NCBI GenBank assembly: GCA_025358305.1
Contig: JANYJZ010000018.1
Location: 83,403 to 120,419, forward strand
Reading direction: 5' to 3'
DNA from: Ignavibacteriota bacterium
GTDB lineage: Bacteria; Bacteroidota; Ignavibacteria; UBA10030; SZUA-254
DNA length: 37,017 bases
Shown here: positions 8,404 to 17,310 of the stretch, one piece after another
Layout: every line of letters starts with the position of its first letter
Numbering within the stretch: position 1 is the stretch's first letter
Notes under the pieces: generated by a model
What the model was told of the DNA's origin: nothing
What the model saw: only the letters and a program-made list of their open reading frames with translations
Database searches by the model: none
Made by a program: the position numbers and the translations under genes

Positions 8404-11181
8404 TCAGAAAGGAACGCCGACGGAAAAATAGATCATGAGCGGCCCCGTCGATACGGGGGAGTTCGGCAGATCCCTCCGAAAGTAGAAGCTCTTCCCCGCG
8501 CCGAAGGCCGCCGGTCCGATCGGCGTGTCGAGATTGAGTTCGACGCCGAGGCCGTGCCGAAAGTTCTCGAACTTGAGCTCCTCCTGAAGGAGCGAGATCG
8601 TTCCGAGATCGTACCGCGCCTTGAGGTAGGTCTCGAACAGGAGCTTGAACGGCAGCCAGTACCGGTACTCCATGTTGACGACGAACAGCTGGCGCCCGCG
8701 GCTGTCGTCCTCCTGGAGCCCGTAAAAGGAATTGAATCCGCCGAGGCTGAACTGCTCCGCCACCGGGAGCGTGGGGTCGGCGAATCCGAACGTGATCCTC
8801 GGCCGCAAGGTATGCCGCGACGCGATCGTGATGTACGACTCATACGCCGCACTGAATTTCGTGTAGCCCACCTCGCTGCCGAGGTTGCGCAGCCCGGATT
8901 CGTACGAAAGGACGAGCTGCATCCCGTTCGACGCGAACGAGAACTTGTCCTCCGTATCGACGATCGATTGGACCTTCACGGCGACGAACCGGTACTGCTC
9001 GGGCGAGTACCCGGTGCCCGTCAGGGATGCGATGGAGTGTCGTTCGGACCGGAGTTCCGCGGTCACGTCGCCATAGCGCTCAAAGTGACTTCCGAACGAG
9101 ATCCCCCACCCGTATTTCGCTTCCCGGTACTTCCCGACCTCGACGCGCTCCCATTTTCCCGGCGGAAGCGTCGGATCGTCATCGTAGGTGAGGATGTCGC
9201 GGGACTTGAAGTACGCCCGAAGGCTCAGTGTCAGGTAGCTGTTGAAGATCCTGTTCACGGTGTAATCCCCAAGGACGAGGCGGTCCCTGAACCCGTACCG
9301 ACCCGTAAGGCCGAGGTCCTCCCAGGCGCCGCGAAAGTTCGCGTCGCGGATGCTCAGGGTGCCGACGATATTGTGCTCGTTGTCCGCGCGAACGCCGAAT
9401 CGGACGAGCTCCGAGCTCTTTTCCTTCACCTTGAGGACGACAACCGGGCTGTTTTCTTCATAGCGCACGTCGAGAAGGACGTAGTCGAACAGGCCGGTGC
9501 TCCGGATATTGACGATCCCCTGCGTCGCGTCAGCGATGGTGAACACGTTCCCGACGTCGAGGGGGAACTCACGCCGGATGACGTAGTCGTTCGTGCGGTC
9601 GTTCCCTTCGTACCGAATCTGCGCGATCGTCCCTTCGTTCACCGAAAAGCCGAGGATGCCGGCGGAGGCGTCGTAGTGCACCGACTCGACCCGTGCGAGG
9701 GAGAATCCGCGGCGGCGGTAGAGTTCGAGCACGTGTTCGAGCGCGTGCTCGACGCTGTCGTAGACGAACGGCCCCCGCTCGAGCGGGGCAAGTTCCGCGA
9801 GGATGAGGTCCGTCGCAACATGCGCGTTGCCGGACACCGCGAATCCGCGCAGGGCCGAGACCCGCTCCGCGTGGATGACGGCCGTCCCAGGCGACCCGGG
9901 CGTGACGTCCGCATAGATGTTCCCGAAGCGCCCCTCGGCCGCGATACGCCCGAGATACTCGCGAAGCCGTCCGGTGGTGAGCGAGTCTCCTTGCGCCTTC
10001 TCGGACACCTCCCGCGCGATCGCCGGAGCGATGCTGTCTCCCTCGAACGTCACCCGTCCCACCGTCATCTCGTTGGGCTCCCCGGCCGATAGGGGCGCCT
10101 TCCGTCGGCTGAGGACCGACCGGATCGCACCGATGCTCTCCTCGGCGGAGCGCTCCCCCGCGGCGATGAGAAGATCGATGCCGGAGAAGTCCGAGACGAT
10201 GCGCTCCCCCGTCGCAGGCGTGATGACGACGTCGGCGAGCTTCATCTCCGCCTCGTTCGAAGGCTGCATCATGATGGTCATGATCTGGTCCGCGATCTCC
10301 CACGGCGACCCGAGCTGGCTCGCGTTACGCATGGAGCTCGTTGAGTTCACGACGATGACGATGTCGCATCCGAGGCTCCGGGCGACGTCGGCGGGAATGT
10401 TCGAGGTGAGCCCTCCGTCCACCATGAACATGGAGTCCTTCACCAGCGGCGAGTAGAGCAGGGGGACCGTGATGCTCGCCCGCATCGCTTCGGCGAGCGA
10501 ACCGCCGTTGAGGATGACCCTACGCCCGGAGATAAGGTCGGTCGCCGTCGCGCGAAACGGGATCTTGAGGTCGTCGAACGAGGGACTCGGATGATAGAGC
10601 GCCTGAAGCGTAAGATAGGAGAAGAAGTTCGAGAGCCGCTGGCCGCCGGAGATCGACGACGGAATGATCGGCTCCAGTCCGTTGAACCGGATGACGAGGT
10701 ATCCCTCGGGCTGCGACTGCTTCTGCCCGACGAAGAGGTCTGTGCGCTTGGTTTCTTCGGAGAACGAGAGAAGCTCGTTCCAGTTCGCCTGCACCGCGGT
10801 GCTCTCGATCTGCGCCGTCGAATAGCCCGAAGCGTACAGGCCGCCGATGACGCTCCCAAAGCTGTTGCCGACGATAAGGTCGATGGGAATGCCGTTCCGT
10901 TCGAGGGCTCTGAGGACGCCGATCTGCGCGAGTCCGCGCCCGCCCCCGCCGCTCAGGACAAGGCCCACCTTGGGCCTTCCGGGATCATGCTCATGGCGGA
11001 ACCTGATCCCGTGGAACTGCTCCCCGACGGCCGGGGCCCAGAGTCGCGTCGGAGCCTGAGCATACACGATGTACCACGGAAGGAGAAGGAAGACCGCACA
11101 CAGGAGCATCCGGCGGACGCCCCGGACCCTGTTGCAATCGTCGGAGTGGCTGCAATCGCGGATATGCGGTGTGCTGTTCAA
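8404..11181 (-). CDS. Patatin-like phospholipase fused to POTRA and outer-membrane beta-barrel (type Vd-like)
   Basis: Up to 925 residues. A TTG start at 11181 fits the upstream promoter; an internal ATG at 11109 would remove 24 residues and begin right at the hydrophobic signal MLLCAVFLLL. After the signal peptide comes a patatin domain (about 70-330) with the glycine-rich oxyanion loop SGGGGRG (77-83), nucleophile Ser107 in GNSFG and catalytic Asp255 in VDGGLTSN. Canonical patatins have GTSxG, so the Asn before the Ser is a small deviation. One or two POTRA-like modules follow (about 375-535), then a BamA/Omp85-type 16-strand barrel to a C-terminal Phe. This is the layout of Pseudomonas PlpD and of widespread Bacteroidota patatins, in which the phospholipase is carried through or held at the outer membrane. 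The substrate is unknown; phospholipase A activity is inferred from the Ser-Asp dyad. Confidence 0.88.
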   Translation of the reverse strand: MNSTPHIRDCSHSDDCNRVRGVRRMLLCAVFLLLPWYIVYAQAPTRLWAPAVGEQFHGIRFRHEHDPGRPKVGLVLSGGGGRGLAQIGVLRALERNGIPIDLIVGNSFGSVIGGLYASGYSTAQIESTAVQANWNELLSFSEETKRTDLFVGQKQSQPEGYLVIRFNGLEPIIPSSISGGQRLSNFFSYLTLQALYHPSPSFDDLKIPFRATATDLISGRRVILNGGSLAEAMRASITVPLLYSPLVKDSMFMVDGGLTSNIPADVARSLGCDIVIVVNSTSSMRNASQLGSPWEIADQIMTIMMQPSNEAEMKLADVVITPATGERIVSDFSGIDLLIAAGERSAEESIGAIRSVLSRRKAPLSAGEPNEMTVGRVTFEGDSIAPAIAREVSEKAQGDSLTTGRLREYLGRIAAEGRFGNIYADVTPGSPGTAVIHAERVSALRGFAVSGNAHVATDLILAELAPLERGPFVYDSVEHALEHVLELYRRRGFSLARVESVHYDASAGILGFSVNEGTIAQIRYEGNDRTNDYVIRREFPLDVGNVFTIADATQGIVNIRSTGLFDYVLLDVRYEENSPVVVLKVKEKSSELVRFGVRADNEHNIVGTLSIRDANFRGAWEDLGLTGRYGFRDRLVLGDYTVNRIFNSYLTLSLRAYFKSRDILTYDDDPTLPPGKWERVEVGKYREAKYGWGISFGSHFERYGDVTAELRSERHSIASLTGTGYSPEQYRFVAVKVQSIVDTEDKFSFASNGMQLVLSYESGLRNLGSEVGYTKFSAAYESYITIASRHTLRPRITFGFADPTLPVAEQFSLGGFNSFYGLQEDDSRGRQLFVVNMEYRYWLPFKLLFETYLKARYDLGTISLLQEELKFENFRHGLGVELNLDTPIGPAAFGAGKSFYFRRDLPNSPVSTGPLMIYFSVGVPF

Positions 11182-11205
11182 GAGGTTGAGTGAGAATTGT
11201 TGTTC

Positions 11206-11234
11206 AACGTAGGGATTTTCGCGTGAAAAATCAA
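11206..11234 (-). promoter_or_regulatory. Predicted promoter of the patatin gene
   Basis: On the minus strand TTGATT (11234-11229) is followed after 17 bases by TACGTT (11211-11206). Transcription would begin near 11199, about 18 bases before the TTG start at 11181, which supports that longer start over the ATG at 11109. Confidence 0.45.
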
Positions 11235-11263
11235 CAACGCAATGAGAACGCGACCGAGGACTC

Positions 11264-11280
11264 CGCTGACCTCGTCAGCG
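11264..11280 (-). terminator. Short hairpin at the end of the glycosyltransferase gene
   Basis: A perfect 7-bp stem CGCTGAC/GTCAGCG with a 3-base loop overlaps the TGA stop (11275-11277) of the GT4 gene. It is followed by the patatin promoter rather than a T-tract, so it is only a possible terminator separating the two genes. Confidence 0.35.
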
Positions 11281-12381
11281 TTGTCGGGCTTCGGGCAGTG
11301 CGCGGATGATCCTTTCGCGGAAGATCTCCCGGTCATACGTCAGGGCGTGCGCCCGGATCCCGCCGGCGTCAAAGGAGAGCGCCCGGAACCGTTCCATGGC
11401 GCCGCTGAGCGATTCTGCCGACTGTTCCGCGAAGAACAGGCCGGTGCGTCCCTCCACGACCGTTTCGGTCGCCCCGCCTCGGCCGAAGGCGATGACCGGC
11501 TTGCCGCACGCCATCGCTTCGACCGGAACGATCCCGAAATCCTCTTCACCGGGAAACAACAGCGCCCGGCACCCCTCGTAGTGCGACCGGATCTCGTCGT
11601 CGGTCGCGTGACCGGTGAAGGTGATGTTCGCTCCCGCCCGGGCTCGGAGGCGCCGTTCCTCTCCCCCGCTGCCGACGACGACGAGCCTGTCGCCGGAGGC
11701 CGTGCAGGCGTCCACGGCAATGTCGATCCGCTTGTACGGGACGAGGGCGGCGACGACGAGGAAGTATCCGTTGTTCCCTTCGACGGCGCGGAACCGACCC
11801 GTGTCGACCGGCGGAGAGATGACCTCTGACTCCCTGCCGTAGATCTTTCGGATGCGGTCCTGAACGAAGCGCGAGTTCGCGATGAACCGGTCGACTCGCC
11901 GAGAGGTTTCGACGTCCCAACGCTGGAGCGGCGCCCGCAGTGCGTTCATGACCGTGCGCAGGGGCGCGGATGCCCGGCCCGGCCCGAAATACTGGTCGTA
12001 CTGGTCCCAGATGTAGCGCATCGGCGTGTGGCAGTAACAGACGTGGACGGCGCCGTCGCGGACCCGGACGCCCTTTGCCGCCGCATGGCTGCTGGAGATG
12101 ACGAGATCGAACGGCGTGAGGTCGAAGCTCCGGATAGCGGCGGGGAACAACGGGAGGTAATACTGATACCGGCTCTGTGCGAACGGCAGACGCTGGAGAA
12201 TGGAAGTGCGGATCTCCATCCGTTCGATCGCCGGGGAGAGCTCTCCGGGGCGCCGGACGAGGGTGAAGAGCGTCGCGCCGGGATAGAGTTCGCAGAGGAC
12301 CTCCAGGACCTTTTCCCCCCCGCGCATCGAGACGAGCCAGTCGTGGACGATGGCGATATGTGGGCCCGTACGCTTCGTCAT
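11275..12381 (-). CDS. Glycosyltransferase family 4 (GT-B fold)
   Basis: Protein of 368 residues from ATG 12381; the reading frame stays open to an ATG at 12438, but the extra 19 residues do not resemble the family. The family start is close to HIAIVHDWLVSMRGGEKVLE, seen at residues 8-27, with the Gly-Gly loop that contacts the acceptor. The C-terminal Rossmann domain has the E-x7-E signature EDFGIVPVE followed by AMACGKPVIAF, which binds the sugar nucleotide and marks a retaining GT4 enzyme. The overall look (YCHTPMRYIWDQY, SPPVDTGRF, VPYKRIDIAVDA) resembles mannosyltransferases of the WbaZ type used in O-antigen or exopolysaccharide assembly, but donor and acceptor cannot be fixed from sequence. 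It is a lone GT with no polysaccharide cluster around it. A TATATT element at 12389-12394 (minus strand) lies only 8 bases before the ATG, so the mRNA may be almost leaderless. Confidence 0.88.
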   Translation of the reverse strand: MTKRTGPHIAIVHDWLVSMRGGEKVLEVLCELYPGATLFTLVRRPGELSPAIERMEIRTSILQRLPFAQSRYQYYLPLFPAAIRSFDLTPFDLVISSSHAAAKGVRVRDGAVHVCYCHTPMRYIWDQYDQYFGPGRASAPLRTVMNALRAPLQRWDVETSRRVDRFIANSRFVQDRIRKIYGRESEVISPPVDTGRFRAVEGNNGYFLVVAALVPYKRIDIAVDACTASGDRLVVVGSGGEERRLRARAGANITFTGHATDDEIRSHYEGCRALLFPGEEDFGIVPVEAMACGKPVIAFGRGGATETVVEGRTGLFFAEQSAESLSGAMERFRALSFDAGGIRAHALTYDREIFRERIIRALPEARQR

Positions 12382-12449
12382 GGGCGGAAATATAAGAAGA
12401 ATTCGGCAGAATATTTTCCCACCGGCCCTGCCGGTCATCCCGGCGGCGG

Positions 12450-12478
12450 TTGCATCCGAAGGAGCCTCTCCCTATATT
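12450..12478 (+). promoter_or_regulatory. Predicted promoter of the hydrolase-peptidase pair
   Basis: TTGCAT (12450-12455) and TATATT (12473-12478) are spaced by 17 bases. Transcription would begin near 12485, upstream of both possible starts (TTG 12490, ATG 12514), and rules out the long upstream extension of the reading frame. Confidence 0.6.
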
Positions 12479-12513
12479 ATCGAAAGTGCTTGTCCAATTC
12501 TCGTTTCAGCAGA

Positions 12514-13422
12514 ATGACGCTTCTCCTGGCGCTCCTGACGGCGCTCTTTCTCTTCCTCACAAGCGTAACGCTGATCCTCTTCATCGTGGGACCCTCCCTG
12601 CTCCTGCGGCCACGGCGCAGGATGGCGGAGTTCTACCGGGCGCTCGGGCTCCCGGTGACGCCGACGGAACTCTCCCTCCCCTATGAGGAGATCAACGTCA
12701 TCGTCGCTCCCGGCCTCAAGCTCAATTGCTGGCTCATCAAGGCGGTTCAGCCCGCCAAAGGGACGATCCTCTACCTCCACGGGGTGGCCGACTGCAAGAT
12801 CGACGGCCTTCGGCTGGCGCAGCTTCTCCACAAGGAGCGGTACAATGTTATGCTGCCGGACGCCCGGAACCACGGGGGAAGCGACGGCGAGTTCTGCACG
12901 TTCGGCTACTACGAGAAGCATGACGTCATCAAGGTGATCGACTACTTGCGATCCCGCGGCGATCTCGCCGCGGGGAAGTTCGGCATCTTCGGCACGTCGA
13001 TGGGCGCCGCCGTCGCGCTCCAGGCTGCGGCGATCGACCACCGCATCGAGGCGGTGGTCGCCGAGAACTCCTTCGCGACGCTTCGGTCCATCTTCGACGA
13101 CTACCAGCGCCGGATGATCATTCTCCCGTTCCACTTCCTCAGGAACATCGTCATCAAGCGCTCCGAACGGATCGCCGCGTTCAAGGCGAATGACGTATCC
13201 CCCCTTGACTGCGTGAAACCCTTGACGATTCCGGTCATGTTCATCTACGGGACCGAAGACCATCTCATCAACTGCCGTTACTCCGTGATGCTCTACGACG
13301 CAAAGCCGCTCCCGAAGGACCTCTTCGCCATCCCGGGGGCAAAGCACAACGACACATGGAAGGTCGCCGGCACACTGTACGAGGAACGACTACTCGCGTT
13401 CTTCGGGGAGCACCTTCGTTGA
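12514..13422 (+). CDS. Membrane-anchored alpha/beta hydrolase
   Basis: Protein of 302 residues from ATG 12514; an in-frame TTG at 12490 would add eight residues. The open frame extends far upstream, but that part overlaps the divergent GT4 gene in antisense and lies before the predicted promoter. A single N-terminal hydrophobic segment (about 3-30) ends in a basic RPRRR stretch, so the enzyme is probably anchored in the inner membrane with the catalytic domain in the cytoplasm. The hydrolase fold shows the oxyanion HG in YLHGVAD, nucleophile Ser162 in GTSMG, acid Asp249 in GTEDH and His278 in GAKHND. It resembles the BEM46/ABHD13-like group of serine hydrolases; the substrate is unknown. The stop codon overlaps the TTG start of the M28 peptidase, so both are translated together. 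Confidence 0.85.
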   Translation: MTLLLALLTALFLFLTSVTLILFIVGPSLLLRPRRRMAEFYRALGLPVTPTELSLPYEEINVIVAPGLKLNCWLIKAVQPAKGTILYLHGVADCKIDGLRLAQLLHKERYNVMLPDARNHGGSDGEFCTFGYYEKHDVIKVIDYLRSRGDLAAGKFGIFGTSMGAAVALQAAAIDHRIEAVVAENSFATLRSIFDDYQRRMIILPFHFLRNIVIKRSERIAAFKANDVSPLDCVKPLTIPVMFIYGTEDHLINCRYSVMLYDAKPLPKDLFAIPGAKHNDTWKVAGTLYEERLLAFFGEHLR

Positions 13423-15683
13423 AGGCGGGACTTTCCCTCCTCGCCTCGCTCCTCCTCGCCAGCGCTGTGCTGAGCGGGCAATCGGAATTTTCCGCGGAGA
13501 ACGCGACGCGCATCCTCCGCGATCTGAGCGTCGGCATCGGCCCGCGTCCGATGGGCTCCCCGGCAGAGCAGGGCGCCCTCGCCTACGCACGCGCGTCGTT
13601 CCTCCGGAGCGGGTGCGACACGGCGTACATCCTCCCCATGAGCGCATCCTCGCGGGCGAACACGTCGAGCGGCATCGCCGTCGGCATCCGCAAGGGGGCA
13701 TCGGGGCGCATCATCCTCATCGGCGGCCACATCGATTCCGCAGGACCGGAGATCCCCGGGGCGGACGACGACGGATCCGGCTCCGCGATCGTCATGGAAC
13801 TCGCCCGCGTCCTGTCCCAGCGCCCGACCCAGTCCACGCTGGTCTTCTGCTGCTTCGGCGGCGAGGAGGAAGGCCTCCAGGGCTCACAGTATTTTGCGGA
13901 TCATTTCCCGGAGATCGACAGCGTCGCGCTCATGCTCCAGGTGGACATGGCGAACGGACTCGGAACGATCGACCTCGATCCCGATACGCACGGCCGGAGC
14001 GCGCCGCGCTGGCTCGTCCGCGCAGTGGTCGAGGAGTTCGACGCGCTCGGCTACGGCGGCCTGCGCTATCCGACGCATTTCTTTTCGATGAACTATGCGC
14101 TCAGAGCCGGCTCCGGCTCGGACCACGAGTCGTTCCTCGCGAAGGGAATACCGGCGATCGACCTTTCGACCGACATCAACAAGCCGATCCACACGCCGCG
14201 GGACAACTTCGAGAACTTCGACACCAGCGGCTTGCGGCGCTCCGGCGAGGTGTTCTTGGGCCTCGCGCGGCGGTTCGACGCTGGCGTCCCCGACCGGACG
14301 ACCGAACGCTACTGGCTTTTGCTCCTTCCCGGCGACATTCCCGTCTTCGTCCCCTTCTGGGGGCTGTGGCTCTTCACCGGCATTTCGGCGGCGGCGGCGC
14401 TCGCCGCGCTCCTCGTGCTCCGCCGGGGGAGGATCCCGGCGTCCGACCCCGCTTATGTACGCTGGTCCGTGCCGAAACTCTGGCCGGTCACCGTCATCAT
14501 CGTGAGTGCGGGATGGCTCTCCTCCGACCTCATCGGCCTTCTTCGCGGTATCCGGCATCCCTGGTTCACGGCGATTCACCTCTATGTGCTCTTCGGGGCC
14601 CTTGCGGCGTTCTTGGCGGCGTTGCTCGTGTTCCGCCGCTCCTGGTTCCGGCTGTCGAGCGACCCCTATCCATATTTCCGCACAAGCGCGGTCCTCCTTG
14701 CCGCGATGGTCTGTCTCGGCGCATTTTTCAATACGAAGCTCATCGCCGAACCGGCCTCGGGTCTCCTGCTTCTGAGCCTGGCGCTCCTCGTCCCACGGCC
14801 GGGCGGGAAGCTCTTCCTCCTTCTGGCGTCTCCCCTCTGGCTGTTACGGCTCGTTTTTTCGGAGTGGAGCGCGATCCTCTTCCGGCCGGCCGCGCTCGCA
14901 TTGCCGCCGACGGCCTGGGTGAGCTTCGTCGTCGGCGGCGTGATGATCCTCTTGGTGAGCCTCCTCCTCTTCCCCTTCGTCCTGGGCGCGGCCTCCCTCC
15001 GGCGGCAATCGGCTGATGTGGCACGCTGGGCCGACGGGCTCCTCCGGCCAAGGATGATCGCAGTGACGGCCGGAGCGTTCCTTCTCTTCGGGGGGCTCCT
15101 GATGCTCCTGCCCGCCTACAACCGGCTCTGGTACCGGAACGTCGAGGTCAACGAGGAATACGATATCGGAAACGGCTCTCGGAAGATCGAGATCCTCAGT
15201 TCGGAGAACCTCGTAGGCATGCACATGGCACGCGCCGACGGCGACTCGGTCATCGCCGGGCGGACGACCACGGTCGATCTCGCGGAGAAGAACTTCGATA
15301 CGACCTGGGTGGCCCTGACGCGGAAGGTGGCCCAAGATTCAGCCGGGCCAGTGAAGAGGTACAATGTGGAGATCACGCTTTCGTGCGCGCGCCGGCCCTA
15401 CAAGGTCGCTGTTCGCTACGCCAACAGCCGCGGGGAGATGGGTCCGATCGACTCGCCCTGGATGTCAGTGGCGTCGCGCGACGGAGGGCAGATCCTCGAA
15501 TGGCGGTATTTCCCCGACTCCGTCCTGGTGATACCGGCGAGGTTCGATGCGGCGGCGGGGGACAGCATTACGGAGACGATCGTGGTGACCTTCGACAGGC
15601 TTGCCGATCCGGTCACGGTGAGCGAGGAGATGGCGTACGTCATCCCCAGGACGACGTTCGTGGCGACCCGGGTCTACCGCTGA
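13419..15683 (+). CDS. M28-family zinc metallopeptidase with multi-pass membrane domain
   Basis: Chosen start is TTG 13419, which overlaps the hydrolase stop (TTGA), has a GGGGAG ribosome site at 13405-13410 and puts a clean signal peptide at the N-terminus. An ATG at 13356 lies inside the previous gene and is less likely. The protein is 754 residues. The peptidase domain (about 25-280) has the full M28 metal set: His104 in GGHIDS, the GADDDGSG block (116-118), Glu149-Glu150 in FGGEEEG, Asp176 in QVDMANG and His236 in GSDHESF. It is followed by about eight membrane segments (roughly 305-575) and a C-terminal soluble part of about 170 residues. The catalytic domain should be in the periplasm, giving an aminopeptidase or carboxypeptidase on the membrane. 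The layout recalls the ERMP1/Fxna-like M28 proteins. The last 10 bases overlap the convergent rluD gene. Confidence 0.85.
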   Translation: MKAGLSLLASLLLASAVLSGQSEFSAENATRILRDLSVGIGPRPMGSPAEQGALAYARASFLRSGCDTAYILPMSASSRANTSSGIAVGIRKGASGRIILIGGHIDSAGPEIPGADDDGSGSAIVMELARVLSQRPTQSTLVFCCFGGEEEGLQGSQYFADHFPEIDSVALMLQVDMANGLGTIDLDPDTHGRSAPRWLVRAVVEEFDALGYGGLRYPTHFFSMNYALRAGSGSDHESFLAKGIPAIDLSTDINKPIHTPRDNFENFDTSGLRRSGEVFLGLARRFDAGVPDRTTERYWLLLLPGDIPVFVPFWGLWLFTGISAAAALAALLVLRRGRIPASDPAYVRWSVPKLWPVTVIIVSAGWLSSDLIGLLRGIRHPWFTAIHLYVLFGALAAFLAALLVFRRSWFRLSSDPYPYFRTSAVLLAAMVCLGAFFNTKLIAEPASGLLLLSLALLVPRPGGKLFLLLASPLWLLRLVFSEWSAILFRPAALALPPTAWVSFVVGGVMILLVSLLLFPFVLGAASLRRQSADVARWADGLLRPRMIAVTAGAFLLFGGLLMLLPAYNRLWYRNVEVNEEYDIGNGSRKIEILSSENLVGMHMARADGDSVIAGRTTTVDLAEKNFDTTWVALTRKVAQDSAGPVKRYNVEITLSCARRPYKVAVRYANSRGEMGPIDSPWMSVASRDGGQILEWRYFPDSVLVIPARFDAAAGDSITETIVVTFDRLADPVTVSEEMAYVIPRTTFVATRVYR

Positions 15684-16669
15684 CGCCGAAGCGTCTCGAG
15701 GACCTCGGTCATGTCGGCGGGGAGCTCGGAATTGAATACGAGATGTTCGCGCGTGACCGGGTGGACGAACCCGATCGTCTTGGCGTGGAGGGCCTGCCGG
15801 TTGATGATCTTCAGGAAGTGATGCACCTCTTCCTTCTTCTTCTTTTCCGATCCGCCCCAGGCGATGCGCCGCCCGCCGTATGTCGGGTCGCCGAACACCG
15901 GGTGGCCGATGTGGTGGAGATGGACCCTGATCTGGTGCGTCCGGCCCGTGCGGAGCTTCAGGCGCACCAGGGTGAGGTACTCGAACTCCTCCAGCACGCT
16001 GTACTCGGTGATGGCCGTCTTGCCGTCTTCGGTCACGGCGATCTTCTTTCGGTCTGACTTGCTCCTCCCGAGGGCCGCGTCGATGACGCCGGAACCCTCC
16101 TTCCTCCCCACGGATTTCCCTTCAGAGAATCTTCCCCACACGATCGCCCAGTACTCCCGATCGATCGTGCGCAGAGCGAACTGCTTCGCGAGTCTCGCGT
16201 GCACGACGTCGTTCTTCGCGACGACCATGAGGCCCGAGGTCTCCTTGTCGAGGCGGTGGACGATGCCGGGGCGCGTCGGGTCGTTGAGCGTCGAGAGCGC
16301 GGCGCTGGCATGGTGGAGGAGTGCGTTCACGAGCGTGCCGGTGTAATTGCCGTACGCGGGATGCGTCACCATTCCGGCGGGCTTGTTGACCACGAGGAGA
16401 TCCGCGTCCTCGTAGACGATCTCTAAGGGGATGTCCTCGGCAACGGCGTCGGGGGACGGGGGCTTCGGCATCGTGATATGGATGACCTCGCCCGGAGCGA
16501 CTTTATGGCTCGACCGTATCGCCTTGCCGTCGACGAGGACGAACCCGTCCTTGATCGCCTGCTGAACCTTCGACCGGGTGGCATTCTCCACGTGGTGCGT
16601 CAGGAAGATGTCAATGCGCTCGCGGACCTTGCCGGGCGGTACGAGGATGTCGAATTCGCGGGACGACAT
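15674..16669 (-). CDS. rluD: 23S rRNA pseudouridine synthase, RluD family
   Basis: Protein of 331 residues from ATG 16669. The frame is open further upstream, but that part is an out-of-frame reading of lspA. An N-terminal S4 RNA-binding domain (about 15-75) is followed by the RluA-family catalytic domain with the Asp in HRLDKETSG (Asp141), and RTHQIRVHLHHIGHPVFGD. It makes pseudouridines in helix 69 of 23S rRNA if it is a true RluD; the RluA family cannot be split with full certainty by eye. A charged insertion (SEKKKKEE) lies near residue 280. It follows lspA by only five bases, the usual lspA-rluD pairing. The TAG stop overlaps the 3' end of the convergent M28 gene by 10 bases. Confidence 0.9.
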   Translation of the reverse strand: MSSREFDILVPPGKVRERIDIFLTHHVENATRSKVQQAIKDGFVLVDGKAIRSSHKVAPGEVIHITMPKPPSPDAVAEDIPLEIVYEDADLLVVNKPAGMVTHPAYGNYTGTLVNALLHHASAALSTLNDPTRPGIVHRLDKETSGLMVVAKNDVVHARLAKQFALRTIDREYWAIVWGRFSEGKSVGRKEGSGVIDAALGRSKSDRKKIAVTEDGKTAITEYSVLEEFEYLTLVRLKLRTGRTHQIRVHLHHIGHPVFGDPTYGGRRIAWGGSEKKKKEEVHHFLKIINRQALHAKTIGFVHPVTREHLVFNSELPADMTEVLETLRRQR

Positions 16670-16674
16670 GCTCC

Positions 16675-17277
16675 TCACGAAGAGAGGGATTCGGGGCCGG
16701 AGTGTTCGGGCGGTGAGGGGACGGAGGACGCATCGGCGACGGCGGGCTCCGTCCGGCGGTGCGTGAAAAGCATGAGGAGCACGCCGATGGTCACTGACGC
16801 GTCGGCGATGTTGAAGACTGGCCACCGGGTGAGGTGGTACCCGAAGAGGTTGACGTTGAAGAAGTCGACGTCGATGAAGTCGACGACCCGGCCGTAGAAG
16901 AGCGGGGCCTCCTGGAAAAAGACGCCGTAGAAGACCCGGTCGATGAGGTTGCCGACCGCGCCGCCGAGGATGAGCGCGAGCGAGATCCGAAATGCGAGAC
17001 CTTCGTTCCTCGCCTTGATGAGATAGACCAGGATCCCGATGCTCGCCAGGACGGAAAAGACCGAGAAGAAGAGCTTCCCGCCGATGTCGATCCCAAAGGC
17101 CATGCCGGGGTTCTCGATGTAGGTGAGCCGCACGATGTCGCCGAGGATCGGAATGCTCGAACCGTACCGGAACCCCACGACGTGGATGCCGAGGGACGGT
17201 AGGTCGATCCCCTTGACGAAGAGCTTGGCGATCTGGTCCGCAAGGACGACGAAGAGGCTCAAATTCAGTATGCGCAC
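16675..17277 (-). CDS. lspA: Lipoprotein signal peptidase II
   Basis: Protein of 200 residues with a GTG start at 17277. It is an inner-membrane aspartyl protease with four membrane segments that removes signal peptides from prolipoproteins after lipid attachment. The two catalytic aspartates are in NLIDRV (Asp113) and FNIADA (Asp159), and the ENPGMAFG motif (55-62) is present. The protein is longer than most LspA because of an extracytoplasmic loop (about 115-150) and a Pro/Ser-rich tail (about 175-200). At least one substrate is encoded in this window, the TatT lipoprotein. It sits between the traR/dksA-like gene (33 bp upstream) and rluD (5 bp downstream), so all are likely one operon. Confidence 0.93.
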   Translation of the reverse strand: MRILNLSLFVVLADQIAKLFVKGIDLPSLGIHVVGFRYGSSIPILGDIVRLTYIENPGMAFGIDIGGKLFFSVFSVLASIGILVYLIKARNEGLAFRISLALILGGAVGNLIDRVFYGVFFQEAPLFYGRVVDFIDVDFFNVNLFGYHLTRWPVFNIADASVTIGVLLMLFTHRRTEPAVADASSVPSPPEHSGPESLSS

Positions 17278-17310
17278 GGGTGTCTTCTCGAGGACCGGGG
17301 ATAGTGGATG

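Noticed and set aside
8554-10092. 512-codon open frame on the plus strand
   Set aside because: Antisense to the patatin-barrel gene with no recognisable features.
12028-12513. Upstream extension of the alpha/beta hydrolase frame
   Set aside because: It runs antisense through the GT4 gene and precedes the predicted promoter; homology starts only after the membrane segment at ATG 12514.
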